Origin: Bugula neritina
Lineage: Eukaryota; Bryozoa; Gymnolaemata; Cheilostomatida; Bugulidae
Direction of reading: 5' to 3'
DNA: 64,000 nt
Assembly: GCA_964035545.1 (NCBI GenBank)
Contig: OZ037768.1
Span: 19,819,700 to 19,883,699 of the forward strand
The position numbers were made by a program, and so were the translations under genes. Positions within the stretch are counted from its first letter, which is position 1, and each line of letters opens with the position of its first letter. The notes beneath the pieces are model-generated. The model did not search any database, was not told where the DNA came from, and worked only from the letters and a program-made list of their open reading frames with translations. Shown here piece after piece: positions 13,601 through 24,400 of this stretch.

Positions 13601-15360
13601 TCCCCATGGTGACTCATACATCCTTGCTATATAATGTGCCATATGCTGCTGCAACTGTTATCTGCTTTACAGTAAAGGTAGGCAGCATGCTGGCCCATAC
13701 TGCAATAGATGACAGGTCAATGAGTGTACTGGTGACTCATCTCCAGGACTTCCTGAGGTAGGCTCACCCCACCTCTGTCTACTTGATTTTGATTTAACGC
13801 CACTGATAAGTTGACTTCTGCATAGATTGATGCAAACTGCAGTTATTTAGGACTTATACTGCATAGGCATATACATTGATTGATGCAAACTACAGGCATA
13901 TATTTTTAGTTTGCTTACCATCTGTGCGTTATTTCCTATGTTGTTGGAAATACCAGGAGTTGTGTTTCCTTTTTCTTGTCACAGTTCAGGTAGTGATGTA
14001 CTTGCCCCAGCTACCCTTATCATACCTTCTTAACACACACCCATACCAGTATCATGCCCTACACACCCTACGTAGTCTATTGCTGTCTAGTCTATACATG
14101 CATTGATATGTAGACATTTCTTAAAGTAGAATGAGATATAGATTTAATTTGAATTTCAGTTTTCATTTTCTGGTTTAGTTCTCCGAATTGGAGCTATATC
14201 TAGTTTGTTGTGTTGAGTACACAACTTCATATGCTTTAAATATTCACTAGAACTAATGCTAAACAAGCAGTCTTCACATCTACCATAACTTCCACTTCGC
14301 CCACACTTCATGCGTCACCTTATTTACAAGTATGCTTTGTATATATAGGTTACATTTCAATTTGTGTTTCTAACTTTTTCATTTTATTTTCAATTACTTT
14401 TCAAAGAGTTTTGTTTAAAATAATTTAAAACTTGTTATCAACAGATGTGATAAATTATTGTTTGACACTATGCTCATCAGGCAGGAAAAGCAGGTAGCTA
14501 TAGGGATTTAGAATATGGCACTATTATACCTAATTGGTGTCACGCAGCATGCCTGGGTGACAAGCATGTGGTTGAGTATTGCTATGACATGCCAACATAG
14601 GCTGTGTTCAAATCTCTTCTTAACCACTCATTCACACTTGCTGTACCATACCGTAGCTCGTAACTGCAAATATCAGCCATTTTTACAAATGTCTGAGCTT
14701 CTTGTACGGTGTTGCAGTACGTTAGGATCAAGCACTGCTTGATTCAAAATTGTTGCAGCAGACTTCTATTGGACAGAAAATGTGTCATAGATCTTACCTA
14801 ATAGCGGAATTTCAAAACTTCAGCCCGGACACATTAAAAATGGCTGATATTTTACGTTACGGCCTACTGTACGTTAAGTGTGAACGAGGGGTAAGAACTC
14901 TCCAGAGAAATATATGGTGCTGAATAAATGCGGTCATAATGTCTACTCCAGGATTAGATTTAGTTAGTTTGATTCAAGGTGAAGTTGATAGTCAAAACAA
15001 ATACTAATACAATGTTTAAATAAGTTCACAATTATTTAAAGTGTCCAATTCAGCTTTACCTCATATCTATTCTATTATCAATAAGTGTTTTATGATGATT
15101 TCTTTTTGTTAAAGTACCCTTCTTTTAAATACTATTATTAAAAATTATCTTTTTATTATGTTATTAAGATAATTTATTCCTCTTAAACTAATGCATTTTA
15201 TAGTGTAATTCAGTTTTTCAGGCAGCTCGTGTTTATTTCATGCTATTCACTGGTCTGGTTTTGCTGCTTTAGGTGGACTTCAAAGAATGCGTCACACCTG
15301 TTCAGTCCCACCTACTACTACAGTGCCCCTGCCGACTACCACAGGAAAGCCTTTCTTTGA
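4671..15360 (+). CDS. MORF4L1: MRG15/MORF4L1-like chromatin protein, 11 exons, complete
   Basis: Exons: 4671-4698, 6739-6785, 7148-7215, 8606-8700, 9617-9823, 10280-10353, 10856-11043, 11727-11826, 12084-12153, 13673-13757, 15273-15360. All junctions are GT-AG and all phases agree, giving 1050 nt or 349 aa. Residues about 7-62 form the chromo barrel (GEKVLCYHGPALYDAK, then HYQGWNKNWDEW). Y22, Y42 and W45 correspond to the aromatic-cage residues known to bind methylated H3K36 in human MRG15. A basic, Ala/Thr/Pro-rich linker (about 80-170) includes GPRKKKVKVE, a probable nuclear localisation signal. The MRG domain runs from about 174 to the end (LKPLLIDDWDFV, FNSMLGTQLLYKFERTQY, HLLRLF, LQDFLR, DYHRKAF). 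Known family role: subunit of NuA4/TIP60 acetyltransferase and Sin3 deacetylase complexes, with links to splicing and repair. The start ATG gives MAPKPR, matching MAPK in vertebrates. The length fits the family (human isoforms 323 and 362 aa). Confidence 0.97.
5394..5881. mobile_element. non-autonomous DNA transposon (MITE B) in MRG15 intron 1
   Basis: Long inverted repeat. The left end GGTGACGCGCTATATTTTG continues with GAAAATGACAATTGGG and ACACCTATTTGG. The right end is the reverse complement (CCAAATAGGTGTTTT, CAAATTGTCATTTTC, GTGTCACC). Inner arms also match in inverse (AAGAATATTCAACATGG near 5522 and CCATGTTGAATATTCTT near 5727). Repeated ATTGGAAAAT/ATTTTCCAA units fill the arms. About 488 bp with no coding capacity. 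I could not fix a target-site duplication. Confidence 0.8.
7975..8290. repeat. 53-bp tandem repeat in MRG15 intron 3
   Basis: The motif CCAGCCACTGTCATAGTGCT, followed by AGCTGTCAGTGTTAGTTGTC and ATAGTTTTACCTG, recurs with a 53-bp period. CCACTGTCA begins at 8031, 8084, 8137, 8190 and 8245. About five to six copies, with a degenerate left edge built from shorter CTGTCANAATG units. Short ORFs over it are artefacts of the repeat. Confidence 0.9.
8712..8849. mobile_element. palindromic MITE family A in MRG15 intron 4
   Basis: Near-perfect terminal palindrome: GGTTCTATAAGCAGCTCC and GTTGGGGGTGAATGAGTGCA on the left, TGCACTTATTCACCCCAACT and GAGCTGCTTACAGAATCATT on the right. It starts about 12 bp after the exon 4 donor at 8701. 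It shares its centre (CCCAACTCTAAACTTGAGAA) with the copy at 10627-10786. Confidence 0.85.
8910..9255. repeat. 22-23 bp tandem repeat in MRG15 intron 4
   Basis: About fifteen copies of a unit like GACTTCTAGAGCTATCTGTA, with alternating variants (ACTTCTAAAACTATCTGTAT, ACATCTATAGATATCTGTAT) that suggest a 45-46 bp higher-order unit. The array ends at GAGTTCTAGAGCCATG. Confidence 0.9.
10627..10786. mobile_element. palindromic MITE family A in MRG15 intron 6
   Basis: The left arm GTTCTATAAGCAGCTCTGAG then TTAGGGGTGACTGAGTGCAG is mirrored by CTGCACTCAGTCACCCCTAA then CTCAGAGCTGCTTACAGAAT. The 60-bp centre includes AACCCCAACTCTAAACTTGA, shared with the copy at 8712. This is the best-preserved member in the window and would fold into one long hairpin. 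Confidence 0.9.
11030..11285. repeat. 28-bp minisatellite starting at the MRG15 exon 7 donor
   Basis: About ten units of AGATAGCAGGTAGAGTAGGC then TGAGGGTA (28 bp), some shortened to about 21 bp. The first unit is the last 13 or so bases of exon 7 plus its donor, so AGATAGCAG|GTAGAG recurs several times downstream. The array ends at GATAGCAGGTAGGTGTTG. The first donor (11043/11044) is the one that keeps frame into exon 8. Confidence 0.92.
13107..13160. repeat. 29-bp direct repeat, about two copies
   Basis: GTGACATAGAATGTCACGCT is followed by GTGTCACATAGAATGTCACG and then CTGTGTCAC. Each unit is itself partly palindromic around TGTGACA/TGTCACG. It lies in MRG15 intron 9. Confidence 0.7.
13223..13393 (-). 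mobile_element. degenerate tRNA-derived SINE (SINE-1), minus orientation
   Basis: It contains the tail end GCAAGTTTATAG then GGTTTTTTTTAAAGCGG, GACTTATTTATATGTGGCAC and ATTATGACTGGATGCT, which match the SINE-1 copies at 31489 and 43199. The tRNA-like head is decayed (CCACTGACCTTGTGTTTA). Located in MRG15 intron 9. Confidence 0.75.
14616..14897. mobile_element. TIR element (MITE D) in MRG15 intron 10
   Basis: The left end CTTCTTAACCACTCATTCAC then ACTT and the right end AAGTGTGAACGAGGGGTAAG then AAC are inverted copies. Inside the arms, AAATATCAGCCATTTTTA near 14672 pairs with AAAAATGGCTGATATTTT near 14839. About 280 bp with no coding capacity. Confidence 0.75.
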
Positions 15361-15568
15361 TTACATTTCTTCTACTCTTCATTCATTAAACTATTTCATT
15401 TGTGTAGTCAGTTGGCAATTGTTTCTGTTGAAATTCTATTATTTTGTTGCGTTATCATTCCCATAAACCGTTGAAGAAAATTCGATGAACCTTTTTATAA
15501 CTGAAAATTGAAAAGAATTGTAATTTTATGTAGTGAAAACCATATAGTATTAGTAAATGATCGTGATT

Positions 15569-15574
15569 AATAAA
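15569..15574 (+). terminator. candidate MRG15 polyadenylation signal AATAAA
   Basis: First canonical AATAAA downstream of the MRG15 stop codon, about 210 nt away, in GATTAATAAACACAG. Position and hexamer only; the cleavage site is not shown. Confidence 0.5.
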
Positions 15575-17774
15575 CACAGAAGAAGTCAAGCAGCACAACT
15601 TTAAAGTCTAGCTGCTTGGATAACTTTCATGATTAGTAGTAATCTTATCTATCTGAATTATATTATGACTATTATGATTCACTTTTCTATAGTTTTGCAG
15701 TTTTAATTGACAAGATTGTACAGTTGTATATGTTGTAATATAATGTTGTAGTTTCTAAGTAATATACTCATATTTCCCCCTGTTTTATTTGTGTCCTATT
15801 TTTTCTTACCATCGAGTCCAAATTACATTGACTTGATCAATTAACTTCGTAGAAAAGTTGGTTTAAGGCAGATTTTGGAAGTTTTGCCAATTACTACATG
15901 ACAATTTATTACTAGAAACATTTTGCTAAAGTAAAGGCAGCAAAATTTAGTAATTGAGCAATTTTTTAGTATGCAAGCACTCCTAGACTGGCCAGTATTA
16001 CCAAAAGAAAGGAGGGGGGGGGAGCTTTGCCTTGTTAAGTAATTAAACTAAACTTAAAAAGCAAGAGCTATTATTTAAGGTCTTCTAAAAGCTGTTTACT
16101 CAGTTGAGTATTCTTTCAACAGGTGGAACTGTGTATAAAAACCTGCCATGTTTTACTTTCACTTCCACAATATATACAAGGTAAATAGCTCCGTTCTAAT
16201 AACTAACTGGAAACGTATGAGGTTTCTAATTGTTTATTTTATACATGTGATAGTTAGCTTGTTCAACTATGTAGATGACTTGAAGGGCTTTTCAGTCAGA
16301 CTTTCACAACAGAATATGTGAGTATTTATTTATGGGCAGCTAGGCATGTTTATTTAGACTACAATATTGCCCAAGTGTTTTGGAATCTGTGGAGGGGGGG
16401 GGGGGGTTACAGTAGTCCTAGTTTATAATTAGCATGTGTTCCAATTAATACTTGTGCTAGTGTAGTTGCCTATATCATATTATGGGTAGACGGTGCAAGA
16501 TAAAAACTGGCTATTTATCATGTGTAATTTTAAAAAATTGTTACTATCTCTATTAAATTATACTTAAATTATACGCATGCTTTTCTACTTAAGCTTATAA
16601 TTGCTACAGCTCTGTTGCACCTAATAGTACTTTTTACACCCTCAGAAAGCCTCTACCCATCCTAACCTGCATAATGTTTTGTGCACTCTAAAAATAAATT
16701 CTGCTATATAGGAAAGAAATATGTGTAGCAAAGCATCATACAACCTTGCACAAATGTTTTAAATTTTTATCTTTACCTTCCTACAACATGGAATTTATTT
16801 TTCCATGTAAATATTCAGTAAATGCAAGCCTTCTAATGATATAAATATGCAGGTGACCTTTAAAAATATGACCTGGTCATGTTACATGTAAATGAAACAT
16901 CATGAATTCATATATTATATAATATTATTGTGGCAGAATTGAGAATTTAAATAAACAAGCAATAACAGTAAATTTCTCTATCTCATGTGGTACTGGTAGT
17001 ATGCAAGGCATTGTATATAGTAGAGGCCAGCATATAATGAGTCATTGTTAGTGGCATGATATGATCCGATTATAATTTTGGCACATCCAAGACCTTACTT
17101 AGATGTGGGTCAAACTCAAATGCTAGTGCGACCTTTGTTAGGAGGGTAGGGTAGCACCAACCTCCATCATGTGGTGTAGGTTAGAAGAGCTCTTAGGCTA
17201 AACAATGGCATGCAGCGTGGTTTCTTGTTTCTGTTGAAGCCAATAGTGCAAAGCTGCTGCTAATGTTAATAGTTTATATTACTCCCTCTTCAAACAAAGG
17301 TGAGTTTTAGAACTTTATTTATTTGGTAAATATATCTGAGATATCAAATAAATTTCTATTCGGGTAAATTTGACATCTAGATTTGCAAACTGCTACTCTT
17401 CTGTTTCACCTAGAAAGTAGGAAGTTCCTAAAGCATAAAATGTGGGGTCTGAACTTTAACCTTGGGAATACAGCTTGACTTCCAATTGGTGTCTTCTTGC
17501 GTTATAACTTTGCTGCTATGTTTGTAGGACATGATTCATAAGTTTACAATTGAATCTGCAATTTTGAATACTTGAAAGCAATACGTGAAATGCAGGGTTG
17601 GTATAATCCACACTACTGACTATTGCTATGCTCTTAACCTCTCTATGGTTTTAAAGTCTCCATACCTGTTAAGGTAAGTGTAAGGTAGCGTAAGTAGGTA
17701 TAGGTAAGGTGGGTGTAGTCTCTAGGTAAGTATGTAGGTAAGGGTAAGGTAGTGCAATGTTTTTTAGTGGACTG

Positions 17775-17915
17775 TAAATGCTGTGGCACAGGAGCAATTA
17801 GAACTAAATTAAGGCTCTTCCTGAAATTGCCAATCACCCAGTCAAGATTTGAACTTATCACTTTAGTGGATGCTAAGTCAAAATTCTAACCCCTAAAACA
17901 CTGCTACCCATGTCT
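17775..17915 (-). mobile_element. decayed SINE-1-like fragment, minus orientation
   Basis: TGGCACAGGAGCAATTAGAA, CTCTTCCTGAAATTGCC and AAATTCTAACCCCTAAAACA then CTGCTACCC follow the order of the reverse-oriented SINE at 31489-31700 (GGCACAGAAGCAATTATGAC; CTCTAACCCCTAAACCACGG). Diverged, with the tail missing. Confidence 0.55.
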
Positions 17916-18408
17916 GTCTGTACTATTTCTTGCCCCACTATTTCCTGCCATACCATTCTCTCTGAATTCTTGCAAGATTAGATTGTAATTGTTGATACAA
18001 AAGTTCCTCTTTTCTTGAACCTATCAGGTCTTGTATACATCACGCCACTCTAGATTATTCATTATGTTATTAATGTATAGCTCCAAATAATTACCTTACT
18101 ATATGACCATAGCTTCTGCTCCATCCTGCGACTCTATTATACATGTGGCTATTTAGTGTGATGTATTCGAGTTCATTAGATCTAAGGCTACCCAATCATG
18201 GAGTATCAATTTACTTATCATAGCTGAGCTGATATTGTAGTTAGCCTTAGTGTAAAATATCCGGAGAGATAACAGAGAGGTGTGTATATCTTATCTCTCT
18301 GCACTGTAAACAAAAATAAAGAATTTTCATGATATAAGCATGCAGGGGCTGCCTTCCACATTCATCTGACTCCTATTTTCTCTCTAGTTGTCCGACAAGG
18401 AGGTCATA

Positions 18409-21400
18409 ATGCAGCAACTCCGTGGAATATTAATCCTACTCCTTGCCTTACCACATCTTACAGGTAACAGTGTCTTATATTTACTAGATTTTCATTCTCT
18501 ACCCAAATACTTGACGTAAAAAATTGATTTTGTGTCCCAAAGTTTGTAAAACAAAAATGCTATTCTAGTACTTTTTTAGTATAATTTGATAAGATACTCT
18601 AGCAATCAACTTGGATATGATTCTAACTGGTAATGGGCTTTTATTGAATTATATTACCAACTTGTTTTGAAACAGCTTTTTGTGTCTTTTAATTCATCTA
18701 TTTTTATATCTGCTTCTTATAACATAAATAGTTGCAATATTTATATGTTTTGTAGATGGCAGTCCTGCAATAAATTGTACATACACCAACTATGTGTTTG
18801 GACTTGTTCTACCAGACTACACTTTCTGTATGTTTACACAAACCTTATTCGGAGATGACTTCAACTGGCAGATTGGAGACTCAGCAACGACTACGCCAAA
18901 CACTGGACCTGATGTAGACAACACAGGAGACAGGGGAGGTAACTTGTTTCTTAGCCGGTGTTATCTAACTTATTGAATGTGGCTTTGAACTAGATTAGCA
19001 TTTAAGAGCAGTAGTAGAGAAATTGAGATAGCCTAAGTTCTTCAAAGTTCTTTACAGATTTTGGTTTGGGGCGCGGGTTGAAATTCTTGCGGGAACACAA
19101 CTTCTTATGTTACACTTCTAATCTAGAACACAGGCTTTTCTCACTTTCTCCATTACTGCACCTACTGCACCTACCTCTAGGTTAGTGCGTGGTGCTGGTA
19201 AGTTGCAATTTACCAGCACTTCATTTTGTCTTTCAATAATATTGTACAAATATTAAAAGTTAAACACATAGAGAATGGCTCCTTAAAACTTTGAATTTGA
19301 ACAATGTTCTAGTCTAATATAAAGATACGATAATTACTAACAATATGCATTATTAGTGATCTACCTGTGACAGTATATACTTGCAGTTGTATCTAGGCAA
19401 CCCTCTATATTATATATAACCTTCACCTACTTCACTTCACCTCAGGAATTATGCCAAAACTTTCTCCGACACTACTCTGCTTTATATTGATTTAGTCGAT
19501 CCTGTTTTGAATTTTCAGCCAATTCTTGACTGACTCTGCAAACCTTTATTGTCATGAATTGAAGTGTCAGCTATGCTGCCAAAACCTGGATGTAAGAGTG
19601 TCATTGGAATGACCTCTTAAAAAGAATTGATTTTATGTTTATTTAGGTTCAGAGGTAATGGTCAAAGTGTCCATCTAGTCAAACAAATATTGATACAGCA
19701 GCAGCAGCAGTTTTTAGTGTTGAATTGTCTCAGCATAACTGGATTTTGATTAGGGCTCATCACGTTGGAAACCTGTGTCAATCCATTGACCTTTACATCT
19801 AAACACCTGGTAGCTTTACCTTCAACAAGTTTGATATGAAAAGTCAAGGTTCAAGTGTGGCAGTGTAGGGCTTCCATGATGCAGTGGTGGGGTCACAAAC
19901 TAGACCCATAAATCCGCCTCTCGAAACATACAAGATTTATCTATAAATTTTACTCTAAATAAAAGCAAAGAAATAAATAGCGTTTACTTGAAAGTTATGC
20001 CTAGTGCTGGCACATAATAATTTTTGTAAATATTCAGGACACCATATTTTAGGTGTAGTATTTATGCTACAGGAGAACTGAATTGCATGCATGCCTTGAC
20101 TCCATCGCACGCAGAATAGCGACAAAGTATGGATGGAGATGTTTGCTTTTTGTTGCAATAAACTGTGGAATATAATAAAACCCTCAAGCAATGAAAAATT
20201 AGCTTAGCATGATGGTTGCTGACCATATTTAACTGTGATAAGATTAGGTAACTTAATATCAGTAATCAGCGCTGAAGAGCTGGGCAATAAATGCTTCGAG
20301 TACTCAAATACTCGGGAAATATAGCAGTTTATAAAGTTTATGTATGATATTGTTTAGTTTCAACATAAATATAGATACACCTGGCGCACCATTTCCATTG
20401 TATGTTTTCCTCTTAAAATTTAATTTTACACAAAAAAACTACCTTTAACATTTTGTTATTTTGTACCAAAGAACTTATAAGCAATATCTTGATTTTTGAA
20501 GGTCACTTTGCATACATAGACTCAAGTTCTAAAGCAAATGGTAGTCACGCTCAGCTATCCTCCCCAACCTTCACGAAAAGTGCCTCAGAATCTGGTGGCT
20601 GCGTGCAGCTCTACTACCACATGTATGGTGCAGACATTGGTAGACTGAGAGTGGTGGTCTATGACAACACACAGAGTGGCGGTGTAGTGACCTCCTTTGA
20701 GAGAATTGGTAACTCAGTCTACATAATAGATATGCATGCTATGTTCCCTTATATGGCATATAGTTATGTCTCCCATGTTTGCGAAACATATGTATGAATC
20801 AGCTATATCTAGAGATATCTTCCTTATACATTAATGATTTGGTTGCCTAAATCTGCGCCTTTAAGAAGAAGGATAAGTAAAAAACGAGCAGTTTAATGAA
20901 AAAATAAAATACATTTATAAATTGTAAAGTTATGCCAGCAAGTTAAATTTCTAATATTACTTATTCTTAACATAGGCTATTTTACTGTTGACAAGAAACT
21001 ATGGCGGCCATGATTATGTTGACAGGTAACCAAGGCAACCAATGGCTAAGAGCTGACATGGATCTGAACCTGCCAGCAGGTCAGGAGGTGCAGATGCAGA
21101 TGGTTATAAATGCATACACTGCAGGGAATAGCTCTGCAGATAACAAAGGAGATATCGCCATTGATGATATACTGGTTTACACAAACGGTCCCTGCACCAA
21201 TACGTCAGGTGTGTATTGAAGTTTTATAAAATAATTAAATAATTATGGAAGCAATAGAAGCCATGGTCTAGGGGTTAAAGTGTTGGGCTTAGTAAAGAAG
21301 TCATGGGCTCGATCTCCAGCTAAAGCCATTGGTGATGTTAAGAAGAGCATCCAGTCATAATTGCTCCTGTCTCACTATAAATAAGTCCTTAGCCCAATTT

Positions 21401-24400
21401 ATTTTCCATCAGGGGTTTCTCACAGACATTGTGACTATCAACTTGCGTGAGTTTTTGTAAGCAATAAAAAACAGTTTCACTGCTACGGTTGTTTTAAATT
21501 ATGAGTAATCTAAAACAGTTTATTTTCACTTTTACAACTAAATTTTTTTTTCAGTTTTTTGCCGCTATTGCAACGTTTTATTCTTACAGTATGTGGAGTC
21601 ATTTTATTGAACAGCTATAAACTCGAAAACAAATGATTTTGCATTACTTTATTTCAACCAATTGTAAGCACTCTATCCCTCTCTATCACATAGTTGTTGA
21701 GCTCACTCAACCCCCTCAGCCCTAATCTATCTACACTGATAGAGACCAGGAGTTGGGTGGCACTAAACTATTTCATAATAAGTAGATACTGCACACCTTA
21801 TCTACACACTTACATAACGCTAGTGTTTGGTTATCATTGCTTCGGGTCAAAGTGCAACCCTCAGTCACATCATACCAGACTGCAATTGCCCAATTATAAA
21901 CTAAATGTCTGTCAATATACCTTAAATTTGAAGACTTGTTTATTATTTCAACACTTAGTTTATGAGAATGACTTATAACAAGTGACATCAGCTTAATTTA
22001 CAATATTGCTGATTAATTATACATATGACAAGAATCTTGATAAAATGGCATAAGATGAAATCACCTCCCTATCTGCATGTGTTAATATCTCACTTATACA
22101 TACAGAGACCCCTCCTTCTACTCCCCCAACTACTACGGCTATTAGCACCCCTTCCGTCACCACTGCCCAGCAGTCTTGGAGTTGTCAGTTCAATACGGTG
22201 ACTTCTTACTGCGGCATCACTCGGTTCAGATATGGAGCTGGTTTCACCCTCTCCTCGGGGAGTTTTAGAGACACTACTGGACCTCAGAGTGATCACACCC
22301 AGGGTGGGGGAATTGGTGAGTGATGAATCATGGCGTATGAGTAAAATATTATCTTGAGCAGTTGTCTTCTCTTGGTGGGTCTAAACCTCGCACTGTTAAA
22401 TGCATGTTTCCTTTTGAATTTTAATCAATTTATTGTATAGTGTTTAAATGTCTGTCTCTATATGCATTTTAAAAAAATATCTGCTAGTACAGTCAACTTA
22501 TCTAGGTAAAACAACTTGTAGCCAATACTTACATTTAGGACCACGCGCGTTGTCGTATTTCAATAAACCTTCCCTGCTGTATAGATGTTATAGTAAATAG
22601 TCTGACGAAAGTGTACAGCAGGTTAATTATGACTTAAGCTGGATGTGTGCGTGTATGTCGCAGGGTATTTCCTGTACATGCATGGCTCTGGAGTTGTGGC
22701 AAACAGTTCGGCCGTTGCAGAGACCCCCCAGTTTGACCAAACCTACTACTGTTTCAACTTCTGGTACCACATGTTCGGCTCTGGTGTTGGTCAGTTGATG
22801 GTCTCAGCTGATGTTGATGGACTCACCCAGGAGCTGTGGAGTCAAACAGGTATATCACTTTCAACTGTGTGTATAATAGCCTGAACTATGATATGTATAG
22901 TCCAAGATGGTGCATGTGCAGTATGTATATATTATTGTTATTATATTATATTACGTATATATTCAATATTTTTTTAGATACATCATTATTGTGTTCTCTT
23001 TATTATTTCTCACATACTTGTAAATGTAGTTTATGAGCATCTTACTATAAACATTATATATATGTGTACATGCATACAAATCACAACAAATGCCATAGAA
23101 ATATTAAAAAAGTTTTGTTCAAGTTTCAGATGTTTTTTTCTAGTTATTAGACTTGTGAATGAGACCTACATAGACCTATATAATATATATGAGTATATAA
23201 TATATAATGAGACAGTGCGTGCAGTCTGAGATACATACTATATAGTCCGAGATACATACTATATAGTCCGAGATACATACTATATAGTCTGAGATACATA
23301 CTATATAGTCCGAGATACATACTATATAGTCTAAAGGCCTGGCCACATACTCGTGAGAATCACATAAAATCATTTAGTTTTACACGAAAACACAAATGTA
23401 CGATCAAATTTGAGGGAATTCATACGAGATCGTGTTTGCTGGGTGCACCCACCGTAGACGATGGATAAAAAAGCGCAATTGACGATAAGCACCATTTGAT
23501 TGGTCAATAAGAATTTTAGCAACAGTGAATATTTCATTTCTATCACGTTTCTGTGTCTGGCAATTTTCTGCTGTTTGTATCTCGTGCAAGACTCATTCAC
23601 AGACTATTTATTATGCGTTTCGTCTGACGAGTGTGTGGCTGGTCATAACGAGAGGATAACTCACGACAATATTCAAATAATTTTACGTGTTATTCTCACG
23701 AGTGTGTGGCCAGGCCTTAAGATATATAATATATAGTCTGAGATATATGCTATATAGTCTGAAGTATATGTTGCAGGTGATCAAGGCAACCAGTGGCGCC
23801 CAGGCAGCGTACCTCTTCCTCCAGGCTCAATTAAGATTATAATAACTGCTGTGAGAGGAAGTAATGCTGACTCTGACATTGCACTAGATGACCTTTCTCT
23901 CTCCACTACCAACTGCCAAGGTTTGTTTCTCTTCCTTGTCTCTTTCAACCTTATACAATGCCATTTTTATCTCATACGTCACTATCATTGTATTACACAT
24001 CTATCACCATCACTTTGTTATATGATACTAATATTATATTACACATTACATCAGTATGTTATATGACGCTATCACTGTATTATATACATTACTGTCATTG
24101 TATTATATAGCAGTGTCACTGTATTATATATTACTGTCATTGTATTAAATATATTACTGTCATTGTATTATATAGCAGTGTCACTGTATTATATATTACT
24201 GTCATTGTATTATATAGCAGTGTCACTGTATTATATATTACTGTCATTGTATTATACATTACTGTCATTGTATTATATATTACAGTCATTGTAATATATA
24301 TTACTGTCATCATATTATATAGCATTATCTATATATACGTAGATAATCCATTTCACATTCAAAGCTGTATTTGTATTATAAATTGTCAATTTCGTTCACA

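Larger units (their letters stand above)
15361..18408. other. intergenic region between MRG15 and the MAM receptor gene
   Basis: No coding sequence was recognised. Contents: the MRG15 3' UTR with AATAAA at 15569-15574, G tracts at about 16013 and 16393, a decayed SINE-1-like segment at about 17775-17915, and a short GGTAAG-rich run at 17672-17750 (GTAAGTGTAAGGTAGCGTAA and variants). A CTCTCTAG directly before 18389 could be the acceptor of a 5'-UTR intron of the MAM gene. Confidence 0.5.

Noticed and set aside
22090-22296. Minus-strand ORF over the MAM gene
   Set aside because: Shadow of the MAM2 exon 22106-22315 on the opposite strand.
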